The notes under the pieces are model-generated. The model saw only the letters and a program-made list of their open reading frames with translations. It made no database searches and was not told where the DNA came from. Positions 12,901 through 23,349 of a DNA stretch of 64,000 nt are shown piece after piece (position 1 is the stretch's first letter; every line of letters begins with the position of its first letter). Where the stretch lies: positions 1-64,000 of the forward strand of contig JASAND010021340.1 of the NCBI GenBank assembly GCA_030248195.1, read 5' to 3'. Origin of the DNA: Trissonchulus latispiculum. Its lineage: Eukaryota; Nematoda; Enoplea; Enoplida; Ironidae. Position numbers and translations under genes: made by a program.

Positions 12901-15900
12901 CGGAATCTGGGGAGGGGGCTGCAGGTCGGGGATCCCTCCCTCAGACACATGAAATGAATGATTCAGAGTGCACACTTGCACTACATTAAAACAAGAGTGA
13001 GGCATTATCTTCATTGCATTACGTAGCGGTGCTCCGACCAGAAACCGCGAATGTTCATCTGTTTGGTGGGGATTGGGGGGGGTTACTAAAAGAGGTCCCT
13101 CGTTTGGAGAATGAGGGTCGACAAAATGGGCTCATGTTAGTAGAATTTGATAAGATATTGGCGACCTCCCCCCAAAACTGGATCATATGAACTCCTATAT
13201 TCTTCACAAAGCTAGGGCGGAATACTACCCCTTTTAGGGGTTACTTGTTTAAAAATGGACTTTTTCGACAAATTAAACACTATAACTTGAGCTAGGAAAA
13301 TCGTACAGTAATAATTCTTAGATCATTATGTTGCGTAGAACAAAATCTTTTTAACGATCGGTGCAGGCAACCTCTTACAAATCTGGCAACAAAACAGCCT
13401 TTCCCCGAAAATTCTAGGAATTTCAACATTTCTTCAAAATGCCTTACGTTGTTGCCGGATTTGTAAGAGATTACCTAAACTGAACTATATAATTTTTATA
13501 TCGTTAAAAACATCTCGTTCTACGCAACATAATGATATAAAAATTATTACTGTACAACTTTCCTAGCTCAATTTATAGTATTTAATTTGTCGAAAACGCC
13601 CGTTTTTAAAAAAATGTCAGCGTTGGTTACACGCTGAGAAGCCCCCCCCCCCCGAGATTTCGGCCTTAATGTTTCGAGCATCTTGCAAGCTTATTCTTAT
13701 TTGGAAGAGCTGAGTGTCTTACTCTGGGTATTATAAACTCTTGATACTATTTATGGTCGAAAAATCGGCCAAAAATAGATCCCCCTTTAAGGTCTCTTGA
13801 TAAACATCAGGTAAGATTAATTTGGTTTAAAAAGTATTTTAGATGTTTTTATCAGAACTGTGCACTCGCTGTTGCTGACTGAAATCAGTTAGCTAAAACT
13901 TCTTGTTGCTTGTCTCATCTTAAAGATGTGCTTGCTTATACGAGATGTCAGCGCTAAAAATATCGCATCGGTGCATTCTATTATAGTTGTTTCCGATCTG
14001 ATGTAATATTTTACCTGTATCTCGCAAATGTTCGAAGGACTAACGACTGCTTGTTCAGGAGATCTCTCTACAGCGTGTTCGTCGATTTGTTCACTATTTG
14101 ATGTAATCTCAGGAAACAGAGGTTCTGATGGAATCGGGGCAATGAAACTGTTGCTAAGGGATAAAGACACGCCTATAAAATGATAATATTATCAAAGATG
14201 GCGACTTTATACGTCTATATCTTCCGGTCGTCAGTGTTTTAGCTCTTCTTTAATCCTTATTAAGAGTTTGACCCTTGTCTCCAAATAATGAACAATGAAC
14301 AATGAACAACCTAGTACACGATAGAAAAGTATTTGATCTATTGGCTGGAAATAACAGCCACAAACTACATTTTTGGTGGTACCGTACTTTTACCTGTAGG
14401 CCAGTGTCTAAGTGCAACACTTGTGGTGGGGTGCGTCATTTCCGCAGAAATAAAAGGAAACGGTTCTGTTGGAGCGGTAGTCGGGACAGACTGATTTGTT
14501 TGATTACTGAAGCTACAAGCCAACAGATTTCTACTGAAATAGCCAGACGCGTTCATGAAATATTGTTGAACCAAAGTGGAAATTGATGAATTTCTCCAAT
14601 CAGGAGCTTCATTTGATGTGGTATCAGGTAGGTCTGAAATATCAAAATCATTGGTGCTTAAGTGATTCCTTTCCTGCTCTAAAAGCTAGCACTTAGCAGG
14701 TTACAAATGTTATAGAAATTCACTTTCAAGCGGCAACTGTTTTGAAAAACTATCATGAAACGCAAATTTACCAAAATTAGTTAATTCTAAATCTCGAAGG
14801 CTTGCGGTTAAGTCTGGGCCACAGAGAGATTTTGAAGAAGTTAAATTTAACGTAGTATGTTCTGCTGAAGCACCAGCGCTGGAGGCACAGCTTAAAGACG
14901 TCGTCCGGGGAGAGTCTTGTGGTCTTAGATCAAAAACATCGGGAAGCTCGGACAGATCTGCAAATTAACAATTTAAAAGTTATTCCCGACAAACAAAGCT
15001 TTGTAAGAAAGCGTAAGCTTATTCTTAGCTATCGAAGAAAAGGTCATGACGTATTTTGAAAACACTACAACGTTTGTATATTTTAATTAAAACGGGCGAG
15101 TTACATAAATACAGTTTTCTTGATCCCTCATCACACATCGCAAATGCTGCCAAATCAAAACTGATTCGAAAAACAAAACAAAAAATGATAATATAATGTC
15201 TAATATTATAATATTTCAATCCTTTCAGTGAGCATAAAAATATAGTAATAAAACTCTTACTTTTCTGTGCACGCTCCTAGCTGAATAGACTACTTCCGAA
15301 GATCTGGGGCCGACGTATCAAATCCGAAAATCCGGATTTCAAAGGGTTGATAACCCCAAACGCGATAAAATCAAAGTCTTTATGAAATGGGATTTTCTAG
15401 ACCCTACTGTGCAATTGGGTTTTGGGTGTTATAATTGCGGTCAAAATCTGACTTCTTACTAGACGTGAGTTGAGCTTGATGAGAACATTGGGATAATCCA
15501 ACCATAAAATGTCAGTGTTAGCCAAGAAGTCAAAGATGCACGGGTTTCACAAAACCCCAGCTTTAGAATATCGGCTCTTAGATGTGTGCAGTCATCCCCT
15601 AAGCCATGCAACTTTATCAGCCTCAAAATCTGATCTGTATATATATATACAAAATACAAACCAATAGAGTGGGAAAACCTGCTAAATCAAAGAAAAGTGT
15701 TGTTTTATCATTTCCCAAGAAAGATATTCTAACCGTTGCGTTCTGCTGAAAGATAACTTGGTGTATCACAGCCACATTTCTTTAATCTAGCTGCCAGTTT
15801 ATCTTCGGCAGATTTCATTGTCAACTGCCCTTGCTTGAGGGCATATTCTATGTAGGCACCGTTTACAGAACAGCACGCTAGATCAGAATCGTTGGCAGCG

Positions 15901-17309
15901 GAATCATTGGATACTATAGGGAAGCATCTCTCCAAAAGGGGATTTACATGCGGTTTTAAAGACGTTGATTCAGCACATATTTTGCCCTTACTATAAGGCT
16001 GAAACAAAACAAATATATAACCCAAAACAATAAAAAACGGTAAAGTCAATAACTGTACAAAAATTTGGCGAAACATTCAAGTACATTGCATAAGTTGTAT
16101 AAAAACTCTTACCATAAATCGTTTCGAATTACTCCTTCTTTTCTTAATTTCTCCAGTTGATGTCAAATTCGGCAATTCTCCTTGTAACTCAGCGCTCTCA
16201 TCCACAACCCAATAACAACCCTATAGGGCACAATAAACACTCAAAAATATGAAGCAAACAAAGCAGGGATCAAATCAACAATTTTAAGATGCTACTGAAC
16301 GTGCTTTTGAACAGCACAACTTTTGATCTCTAAAATCTATTGAAGAAATTTTACCTTTCCTGGATCCCCTGGTTCTCTTGGTATTTTCTTGAACAATTTG
16401 CTGACAGTCAGATTATGTCTTACAGAGTTCTGAAACATCATAGGAGAAATACAAGGAGTTAAGTGGTGGGTTGTCGGCGGCTGCTTTTGCTAATAAAGTG
16501 CTTTTTATATGAATTTTTTGTATTATATACTTTTTGATATTTTGTCAGCAAAGGATCCCATCACCGATGCGCTTTCTAGCGGTACCCATTGTATTCAGGA
16601 AATAGAGCCCTTAAAAACGGCTAAGCCAATGTGCAGATTCGTCTGGAGCTCTATAGATTTGGTACGAAAACAATGTCATGCTCGAAAGCGTTGTGAGGCA
16701 AATAAACTAAAGATTACTAGAGCGAATGTACCTTCCAGTTTTTCTGAGCTTCTCTATAGTATTGATAATTGTCTGCAATCCATTGATAAATTTCGTTTAG
16801 CGTCATCTTTTTTGTTTCTACACTTCGAATGGCCAAGGCAATCAATGTCGCGAATGTGTGTGGAGGTTTCTTTGTAAAGTTAGAGGAATCATTTATTTGC
16901 TTTTCTGAAAAATTAAAATGAAATACAATTTGAACCTTTGCTATCTATTTTTCATGTGCTCAGAAGTTATACGTCGGACGGAGTGGACTACCCTGACCAT
17001 TGTACAATCAAGAAAACCGTGCTCTGGGAACACTTGCACAAGAAGATTTTCATTCTATAAGCAATAAACTCCTTCAATCCAAACAAGTTTGGCAGGATGT
17101 CGAGGCTTTTATGATGGATTCTTCTAAATAGGTATAGTCTTACGCGATGTTTCCGGTGACTTTTCACACCATATTCCGGGATCTTCACTGGTTCCATTGG
17201 CTGACGGCTGCTCAGAAATTTGTGCAGTTGAACAGGGTTTGCTACCGCCTTGACGAGACCAAGTAGAAATCCAATCCAAACTTGTTAGACTGCTGTCCAA
17301 TTCACACAT
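6919..17309 (-). CDS. Forkhead transcription factor, FOXJ2/FOXJ3-like (nine exons)
   Basis: A sequence-specific nuclear DNA-binding transcription factor. Exons in order: 17309-17144, 16904-16732, 16429-16355, 16220-16113, 15998-15734, 14957-14772, 14633-14394, 14172-14015 and 6999-6919, all with GT..AG borders and matching phases, giving 1452 nt (483 residues). The start [13 protein letters not shown] resembles the FOXJ2/3 N-terminus. The forkhead domain spans exons 2-4: [14 protein letters not shown], the recognition-helix region [13 protein letters not shown] and DPGKGCYWVVD. The stretch [17 protein letters not shown] is characteristic of the FOXJ2/3 branch. Later exons are Ser/Pro/Thr-rich. 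The last exon, ending in acidic [16 protein letters not shown], lies beyond a 7-kb intron full of transposons. It is the least certain part, though phase and splice site fit. Confidence 0.8.
7290..7998. mobile_element. MITE with CGGCCCATGTCAAGATAAAA ends
   Basis: About 33 bp at each end are inverted copies (TTGA.AT.TCGGCCCATGTC...). Inside, AGAACCCCC is repeated near 7320, 7815 and 7885. There is no coding potential. It lies in the last FOXJ-type intron. The TSD is not clear. Confidence 0.7.
8740..8845. repeat. TTTAACTTTATCCCCC repeat, partner of 1-130
   Basis: Inverted copy of the window's first 130 bp, ending at TGTCACATTGTGTTT. It contains two AACTTTATCCCCCCC units and a 12-C run. Confidence 0.6.
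8885..9145. mobile_element. Truncated copy of the GGGTCTTTCC foldback family
   Basis: Carries the interior of the foldback family found complete at 17445-18020 and 51260-51887: A/T blocks of AAATTTTTAAA type, TTTGGTAAGGGGGGACCAAG and the central palindrome around CTTTTCGTTAGCTCAGTATA. The outer parts of both arms are missing. Confidence 0.6.
9243..9300. repeat. Short hairpin of TTTAACTTTATCCCCC type
   Basis: The block TTTAACTTTATCCCCCC is followed, after a short AACTAG spacer, by its inverted copy GGGGGGATAAAGTTAAA, a near-perfect hairpin related to the repeats at 1-130 and 8740-8845. Confidence 0.7.
9518..10199. mobile_element. hAT-like non-autonomous element with GGCCAA arrays
   Basis: The ends read TAGTGTTG...CCAACACTA. 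The flanks are GCTACTTT (9510-9517) and GCTACCTT (10200-10207), an 8-bp duplication with one mismatch. Subterminal arrays of GGCCAA/TTGGCC motifs lie at 9530-9575 and 10035-10190. The end motif is shared with the elements at 4072, 48143 and 57400. Confidence 0.75.
10567..11149. mobile_element. Foldback (fully palindromic) element, 583 bp
   Basis: The whole element is one imperfect palindrome centred near 10860. Its ends are GGAACTTTTCAGGATAA and the inverse ending GATCC, with an exact 8-bp TSD ATGTTCCC at 10559-10566 and 11150-11157. The central part resembles the GGGTCTTTCC family. It is non-coding. Confidence 0.8.
11784..13745. mobile_element. TIR element with ATCAAGAGTTTAT ends
   Basis: Inverted ends of roughly 140 bp (11784-11925 and 13608-13745) share ATCAAGAGTTTAT, AGCTCTTCC, CTTGCAAGATGCTCGAAACAT-like sequence, GGCCGAAATCTCGGGGG and AGCGTGTAA. 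A (TA)n run lies at 12533-12553 and a long palindrome fills the right third. No transposase frame was recognised. Confidence 0.7.
13250..13612. repeat. Long palindrome inside the 11784-13745 element
   Basis: Arms of about 160 bp face each other around 13430. The left arm contains GACAAATTAAACACTATAAC and TTATGTTGCGTAGAAC; the right arm carries the inverse. Several mismatches show it is old. Confidence 0.75.
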
Positions 17310-17444
17310 GGTTTAACCATGACTGAAGCTAATGTAATAATTGTAGGCAAAATAAAAGTTTCATACTGACAGTGACAATACGAACTTATATGTTACTACT
17401 CTATTCTAGAGCTGACAATTTTTATAATTTTATCTGAGACATAC

Positions 17445-18020
17445 GGGTCTTTCCCATTATCACCCCACAGCTCCGAATAAGTATTGAAGAAGCAGAATTT
17501 GACTGATCGAGTTGAAATTTGGTAGGGGTAGGTTTTCCGACCTGCTGATTTCAAAAAGACAAAAATTCTAAATTTTTAAAAAATTTTTGAAAATTTAAAA
17601 ATTTTAGTTTGGTAAGGAGGGACTAAGGGGAACCAGAAAATTGTTTAAGGTTTTTCGATTCAGCGTTCCGTTAGCTCAGGATTAGCTTACATCATATCTT
17701 AAGCTTAAAACTTTAACTTATATTAAGCTAAAGAAAAGCTGAATCGAAAAACTGATTTCAGATTCGTTATCAACGCCCCAGAAAATCCCTGTAAGCAAGT
17801 TTTCAGCAAAACTTTTTTCAAAAAATGTTCCTCTTGGTCCCCCCCCTTACCAAACTAAAATTTTTAAATTTTTAAAAACTTTTTTAAAAATTTTAAAATT
17901 TTTGCATTTTTGAAATCAGCAGGTCCGAAACCTACCCCACCAACTTTTATCTCAATCAGTCAAATTGTACTTCTTCGGTACTTGGTCGGAGCTGTGGGGG
18001 GGGGATAATGGGAAAGACCC
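17445..18020. mobile_element. Foldback element of the GGGTCTTTCC family, 576 bp
   Basis: A complete palindrome with ends GGGTCTTTCCCATTAT and its inverse, flanked by an exact 8-bp TSD AGACATAC (17437-17444 and 18021-18028). It lies about 135 bp upstream of the FOXJ-type start codon, so it may lie in or near the promoter or 5'UTR. It is non-coding. Confidence 0.85.
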
Positions 18021-18028
18021 AGACATAC

Positions 18029-19619
18029 TCCGCAGTGACTAGATATTCTATGAGTATGTCACTTGAGTATCTATGGGCGAGGGATTTGGTGACTTTTTAT
18101 AGTTTAGCTCCTCATGGTGAAGTACGTGTGACAGCAACTTAAAATAAATTAAGCCCGTCAAGATAACGATGCAACATAGCGATTGGACATGAAGAAAAAT
18201 AACTAGCAGAAAATATAATTGAAACAAGGTTTGGTCAGGTCAACCTGAGTTCATCCTACGCCTCTTAAAGTATCGAATTAGAAGGTTAAATATTAGTTGC
18301 CGAATGCTCAAATATATCGGAATACCATACCAAATAGTAGGTATTTGAAGGTTTTTAGCATAGAAGCCGTATAACAGTTTCTTAGGAAGGAGAGGAGCTA
18401 TAAATGTGTACCGAGTGTGGCAAGGCAAGAACAATCTAAATGTCATTGTAAAAAATCATGATACTACAATAGAGTTATGATAACCTCAAGTGGTAGTTTG
18501 GGTAAGAAATGGAAGGTTAGGTATGCATATATTGTTCCTGAAAAGAGTCTTGTTCAATAGAGTGAAGTGAGATTTGAGTGGATCACTGTTGCCATGGTAA
18601 CCAAAGAATGAGTCTCCCAGCAGGACAGCTATATTAGCGTTTAGTGTAGGTATGACAGAAAGTCAGCGTTTCGAATTTCGGTTTTCTATAAAAGTTTAAC
18701 GTAATATGTCTTGTCAATGGTATCAAATGCATAAACTCAGTACGTTATAATGGGTAAATAGTTTCAAAACACATCATTAATTTAGTTATATAATTTAGTG
18801 AACTCGGCAACATGTAAACAAAATACTTTCCATAACTTGCGGAATGGACTCACTGTCTGCCACCAACGAAGTATTTGTCCTCCTAAATCGAAAAACACTG
18901 GATTCGTACCTAGAATGTAGAAAAGCAGAAACCGAGGTTCCTGAGTGCGTTCTTTGTGCCTAAACCGGAAAGAAACAAGTTTGGTTATTCCATATCTGAT
19001 GGAATCGAAACAGATTGAAGTCTTAGAGAATCACAGGCTCCGGATTCAAAATTTTAGGGTTAGTCCCAATCTACGTAACCCTCAGCAACCCCAATTTTGA
19101 AGCCTAATCCCCGAGCTTGATCAATAAATTGGGACATGTAGCCTTGCCAGGAAGAGTATCGATCATAACTAAAATAAAATTTTTGCAACATGTACTGGAA
19201 GCACAAATCGAAAAGGTTTGCCTCATACATAGCTAGTAACAGTTTACCTGAAATGTCTCACTGAATCAGTGTCAGCCATTGATTTTTTTGAGTAGGGCCT
19301 AGCAACTGCGGCACACAATGTGACCATTATGTTGCTGCTCTCCGCGGACCGTTAAAAATATTAGTCATGCGTGGTAATTTAGTCCTTTTTTCTTCAAGAT
19401 ATATAAGGCCTGTTTTTAACGTTTTAGGCGTTTTTGCACCGTTTCAAAGCGATTTTATTTCAAAATATATATCTAGTACGGCATAGAGAGAAGACAAATG
19501 TAATGAACTGAGTTGGATTAAATGAATAATTTGATTGATTTGATTTGATTTAATTTGCCTTTCCTAGATTAGGATCTAAGATCAAGAAGGGGGTCGTTTC
19601 AATTGAGGGTTCACTTACA
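18029..19619. other. Non-coding stretch upstream of the FOXJ-type gene
   Basis: AT-rich DNA with no repeat or domain that I recognise. The only local frame of note is a 39-codon ORF at 18844-18963 (MDSLSATNEVF...), with no family match that I know. It may contain promoter or untranslated exons of the minus-strand forkhead gene, but no motif proves this. Confidence 0.4.
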
Positions 19620-19700
19620 CGGAAGGTTAGCGCGTTTGCCTGATTAGACAAACTTAGGTACCAGATTCCCGAAAGGTAGTTTGCCGAAATCGGGCATCTC
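19620..19700 (+). repeat. Possible tRNA-like SINE fragment
   Basis: GGTTAGCGCGTTTGCC resembles a tRNA box A and GGTACCAGATTCCCG a degraded box B, about 30 bp apart. No intact cloverleaf can be drawn. Weak call. Confidence 0.3.
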
Positions 19701-20989
19701 TACAGCCAATCTGTTAGACTGCCGTGAGTTCGTTAGGTTAGGGGAGGTTAGGCTCTATCCAATCGCACCTGGAGTATGGATAGGAATGTTCTGACGCAAC
19801 AGTTCAAAACTCACCTCACACAACTAGGCTTTAGACTCGAGATTCAGATCTTATTTAGATCTGAATAATTTTACCTTTATTACTCTTGGGGAGATCTCAA
19901 ATGGATCTCTTTTCAGCTGCTAAAATCTAAGTCCGAAAAACAGACAAGTAACAAGATTAATTTATTAAGATAGATAATTACTGCTACAATTATACTGATA
20001 ACGTGCTTCACTTCAGGTACTGAGAATAGTTCACAAACGATAAGTTTACAGCTAGTGGACAACAGGGTTAACAGTTGACAACAATTACACATTTTATAAC
20101 CAGAGTTGCCAGCCCGGGGAATAGGGTTGATTTAGAGACGAGAGTTTACCAAATACAAACTAATTAAATTCAATGTTTAAGCGGTTGCTAATTACTTTTA
20201 AGACTAATTGTTAGTCCTAATCTTCAGGTATTATGACTGGGCACGTTAGGTAGTGTGGTGGTTTCGGACAGGTGGACTAGAGACAATACAGGGGTCGGTC
20301 CTGGCGGGGTGTTACCAGCAGATGGCTACAAATATTATTATTAAGTAAATTAAACAGTTAATTTAAAATGACTTCACTATCTTTCTTTTAAGAGCAATTT
20401 CTTCTTCTAGTATGGCTTGGCAGTTGCCCTAAGCCAGAGACAACACAGGGATGATAACTTCCAAAGAGAGAACAAACGAACAGGTAAAGGACTGCATTTT
20501 TCAGATACTTTTTAAAGCACAAGAGTAAACACTGAACAGAGATTAATTTTCAATGTGGTTTTTTGGTTCACCCGACAATGATTAGGTTCCTTCGGTCAAG
20601 TCTCTGCCTCAGATTCTTCGACTGCAATTTTCCTCCAATGTACCTTCAATTGTGCTGAATAGCGCTCAACGGACTCAAAATCGGATCAGGCAAGTCAATA
20701 TCAATCACTACTGGCTAATCTACTGGATAACTGGACTACTGCTTCTGCAGACACTGGCTCATCAATTCGCTCAAAGCTTCACTGGATCAGAATACTGAAG
20801 ATCCAAAGCCGGCAGGAATGACCTTCGACGAACCTGAATCAAATGGGTTAAAACCCATTAGTTCAGAATACAAATGCGGGAATTAAACCCAGCAACTATT
20901 ACTCACTTATGAGGCTTTCGGAGACGAAATTTAGAACTTTAGTCAATTCTGACTGAGATTTTGTTGAAAACCAGAAATAGTACACTTTG

Positions 20990-21010
20990 ACCGCTTTAGC
21001 GGTATAAAAT
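20990..21010 (+). promoter_or_regulatory. ACCGC hairpin abutting a TATA-like box
   Basis: A perfect 5-bp inverted repeat ACCGC-TTTA-GCGGT runs straight into TATAAAATA. The layout looks like a core promoter. No downstream gene on the plus strand supports it, so this is motif-level only. Confidence 0.25.
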
Positions 21011-21072
21011 ATGATCAATTATACGTTACTGGCTTGATATAGATTAAAAGTTCACCGAATACGAATTTTTGG

Positions 21073-21106
21073 GGCGATTTCCTGCATTGGAATGTAGGAA
21101 ATCGCC
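21073..21106. repeat. Hairpin, 14-bp stem
   Basis: GGCGATTTCCTGCA pairs with TGTAGGAAATCGCC around a short loop, with one mismatch that becomes a G-U pair in RNA. A further CGAATAC/GTATTCG pair flanks it, making a two-level stem. Confidence 0.6.
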
Positions 21107-21918
21107 GATTCAACATGTATTCGTTTACAGTTATATTCGGTCTGCGCATAATTAGGTTTGAGGCCTAAGGCTTTTCTGCCAGTTAGGGCCTTTGCGACAG
21201 GAAAGCACCTGTTTCCTGTATAACGAGTTTACAAGAGTAGAAACGTGTATTCGCAAGATCATTTCTTTTTTGATTCATTAGAAGATGGTTTTATCGTGAT
21301 TCTCAATTCTTACGTAATTACCTAATATTAATACATTAACTAACTATCATTTATGTGATTTTAGGTAATATTTTGATACTTACATAATGATATTCACCAT
21401 ATATGCCATTTGATCCCATAATTGCTCATTCGCATTAACTAACAAGCACGATTCTATGTTTATAACCTAGTTTTGAAGAGAATTAATTAACGGGAAACTT
21501 TTACCTTTTGAATTAGCGGGCTGAAACAAAAAGCTGGTGCTGTACTGATACTGTACTAGGTATAAATGCAAACTACAGCGAAATCGGTTGTCCCATTGGT
21601 GAGCACGAATGAGGGATAGGACAACTGTTTTGACATGATTTCTGCGATGTTGATTAAAACTAACTTTTGCCTTTTGTGCTAAAGGCTGACAAAAAGTGGG
21701 AACTATTTTTGCAATGCACTAAACGAAACACTAGCTCGAGACGAATTTGGCTGTTTTAATAATAAGTTTTAAGTATAGGCATAACTGGCACAGATCTAGC
21801 TAATTAATACATACAATTACGAAATAGTGGACAGACTTAACTAATTTATATTACACGTTTCGGGGCAAAATTTGGCTCTAAACAGATAAAACAAACCAGC
21901 ACGAAGTCCTTTATTTGC

Positions 21919-21963
21919 GATTCGTCCACTCCCTCCTTGCGGGGATACCTACGTGGACGAATC
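21919..21963. repeat. Hairpin, perfect 11-bp stem
   Basis: GATTCGTCCAC and GTGGACGAATC are exact inverse copies separated by 23 bp. Outer GTCCT/AGGAC can extend the stem with an internal loop. Its role is unknown. Confidence 0.65.
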
Positions 21964-22744
21964 GAGGACCACCTGGTAGTATCAGCTTATCCTGGGGGTC
22001 CCGTGACCCTGGTCTAGATTAACTACCTAATTTGCATATTACCTCGATATCGAAAAAGGCACTCATTTGCACTGTTTATCACACTCATATCCCTCAGATC
22101 AACCAGTATTCAACATACAAACAAACATTCGTACACATTCACACCATTCTTCACACCATATAGGAGTTTTAGGGCAATTTCACGGGAATTGGTCTCATGC
22201 ACCAGATGAGAACTGGTGAACTGCCATATATCAAGATAATCCAGTTTGACTGATATTTCGGGTTAACTAAACGCTTCCTTTAACCAATACTGAGTTCATT
22301 TTGATCTATAACTTAACAATCATAGGTAAGGTTTGCTGCAATTCGTCAGATTCTGGGAGCTCTGGATTATCCCAATATTACCACCAACATTATCAATAAT
22401 CTTTCAATCAACTGACATTTATACTGAACTGGCAATATTGGTATACCTCACAACCCCTATCGTACAAGGAGAGTTTCCATGAGTTGCCACCGCAATTATC
22501 CAAAAACATTCATTCTGCGCATATGCAAATCAGGACATTCTATAACTATTCAACCAAACATCCTTGAAACTTGGTTAATTTCGGAACCTCACGCTCCATG
22601 AGGGGTTTACCCGAATAACCGCCTTAGGTACTTTTTAGGGACACAATCACATTTAAATTTTAAAACACATTTACGCTTCAATCTTACAAAACATTCACAC
22701 TTCACTTTTACTAAGCATTCACACTTTGATCTTATGAAACAATA

Positions 22745-22965
22745 GGCCCAACATGCTATGGAACTAAAAATTGACCCGAAGGTCCAACATGCTATGGAAA
22801 TAACAGGATGGCCTTAGGACCAAAAAGTTGTTATAAAATCGGGGCTCACTGGCCCAAAAATTCCATAAATATTGGCCAAAAAGGCCTAAAGCTGCATATA
22901 TAAAAATCAGGCCCGAAGGCCGAGAATCGCCTAGAAAAATACGGCCAAAAGGGCCAATGACTCCT
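22745..22965. repeat. GGCC-motif cluster with a short duplication
   Basis: CCAACATGCTATGGAA occurs twice 37 bp apart (22748 and 22785). It is followed by many GGCC motifs in forms such as GGCCAAAAAGGCC, GGCCCGAAGGCCG and GGCCAAAAGGGCC. This is a decayed simple-repeat array with no coding signal. Confidence 0.45.
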
Positions 22966-23321
22966 AATATTTTTGTCCTAAATTGCAGGTCCTGAGCCGG
23001 GCATAATAAACCCATGCGGCTCCTCAAGTTGTAGTGTCCGTGCTTTTCTTCTCAGCCCTTTTCTGGCCAGAGTGGGCCAGAAAAATCCTAAATGTGTTCT
23101 ATGGGGAGTGTGTGTTACTATATTCCCGTACCACACCTGTGGTCCGAGAAGTAATACACACAGGGGAAGGGGAGTCAATATCCCGGCCGCTCTCGGGCAC
23201 TGCTAAACAAACACTGATGAGGTGGAAATTTTGGGAACCGAGCTGACAGTTTTGCTGACAGCTCGGTGACAGGTCATTAGCGAACTGGATGCGGAATTCC
23301 TCTTTTAGTTTAGAGTAAAGC

Positions 23322-23349
23322 TTCTAGAAAGTTCTAGAACTTTCTAGAA
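23322..23349. promoter_or_regulatory. Perfect six-unit heat-shock element
   Basis: Six alternating TTC and GAA triplets at exact 5-bp spacing: TTC at 23322, 23332 and 23342, and GAA at 23327, 23337 and 23347. This is the consensus for binding of heat-shock factor trimers, and six uninterrupted units would be a very strong site. The nearest coding remnant is the minus-strand retroelement about 3 kb away. It could belong to that element's control region, which is inference. Confidence 0.7.

Noticed and set aside
13852..13878. Alternative last exon of the forkhead gene
   Set aside because: Acceptor and stop exist in the right phase, but the encoded eight residues carry no family signal; the 6919-6999 exon is a better candidate.
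16509..16877. 122-codon plus-strand frame
   Set aside because: Antisense to forkhead exon 2, which has a clear domain and splice sites on the minus strand.
18844..18963. 39-codon ORF starting MDSLSATNEVF
   Set aside because: Too short, no splice partners or family match; not annotated as a gene.
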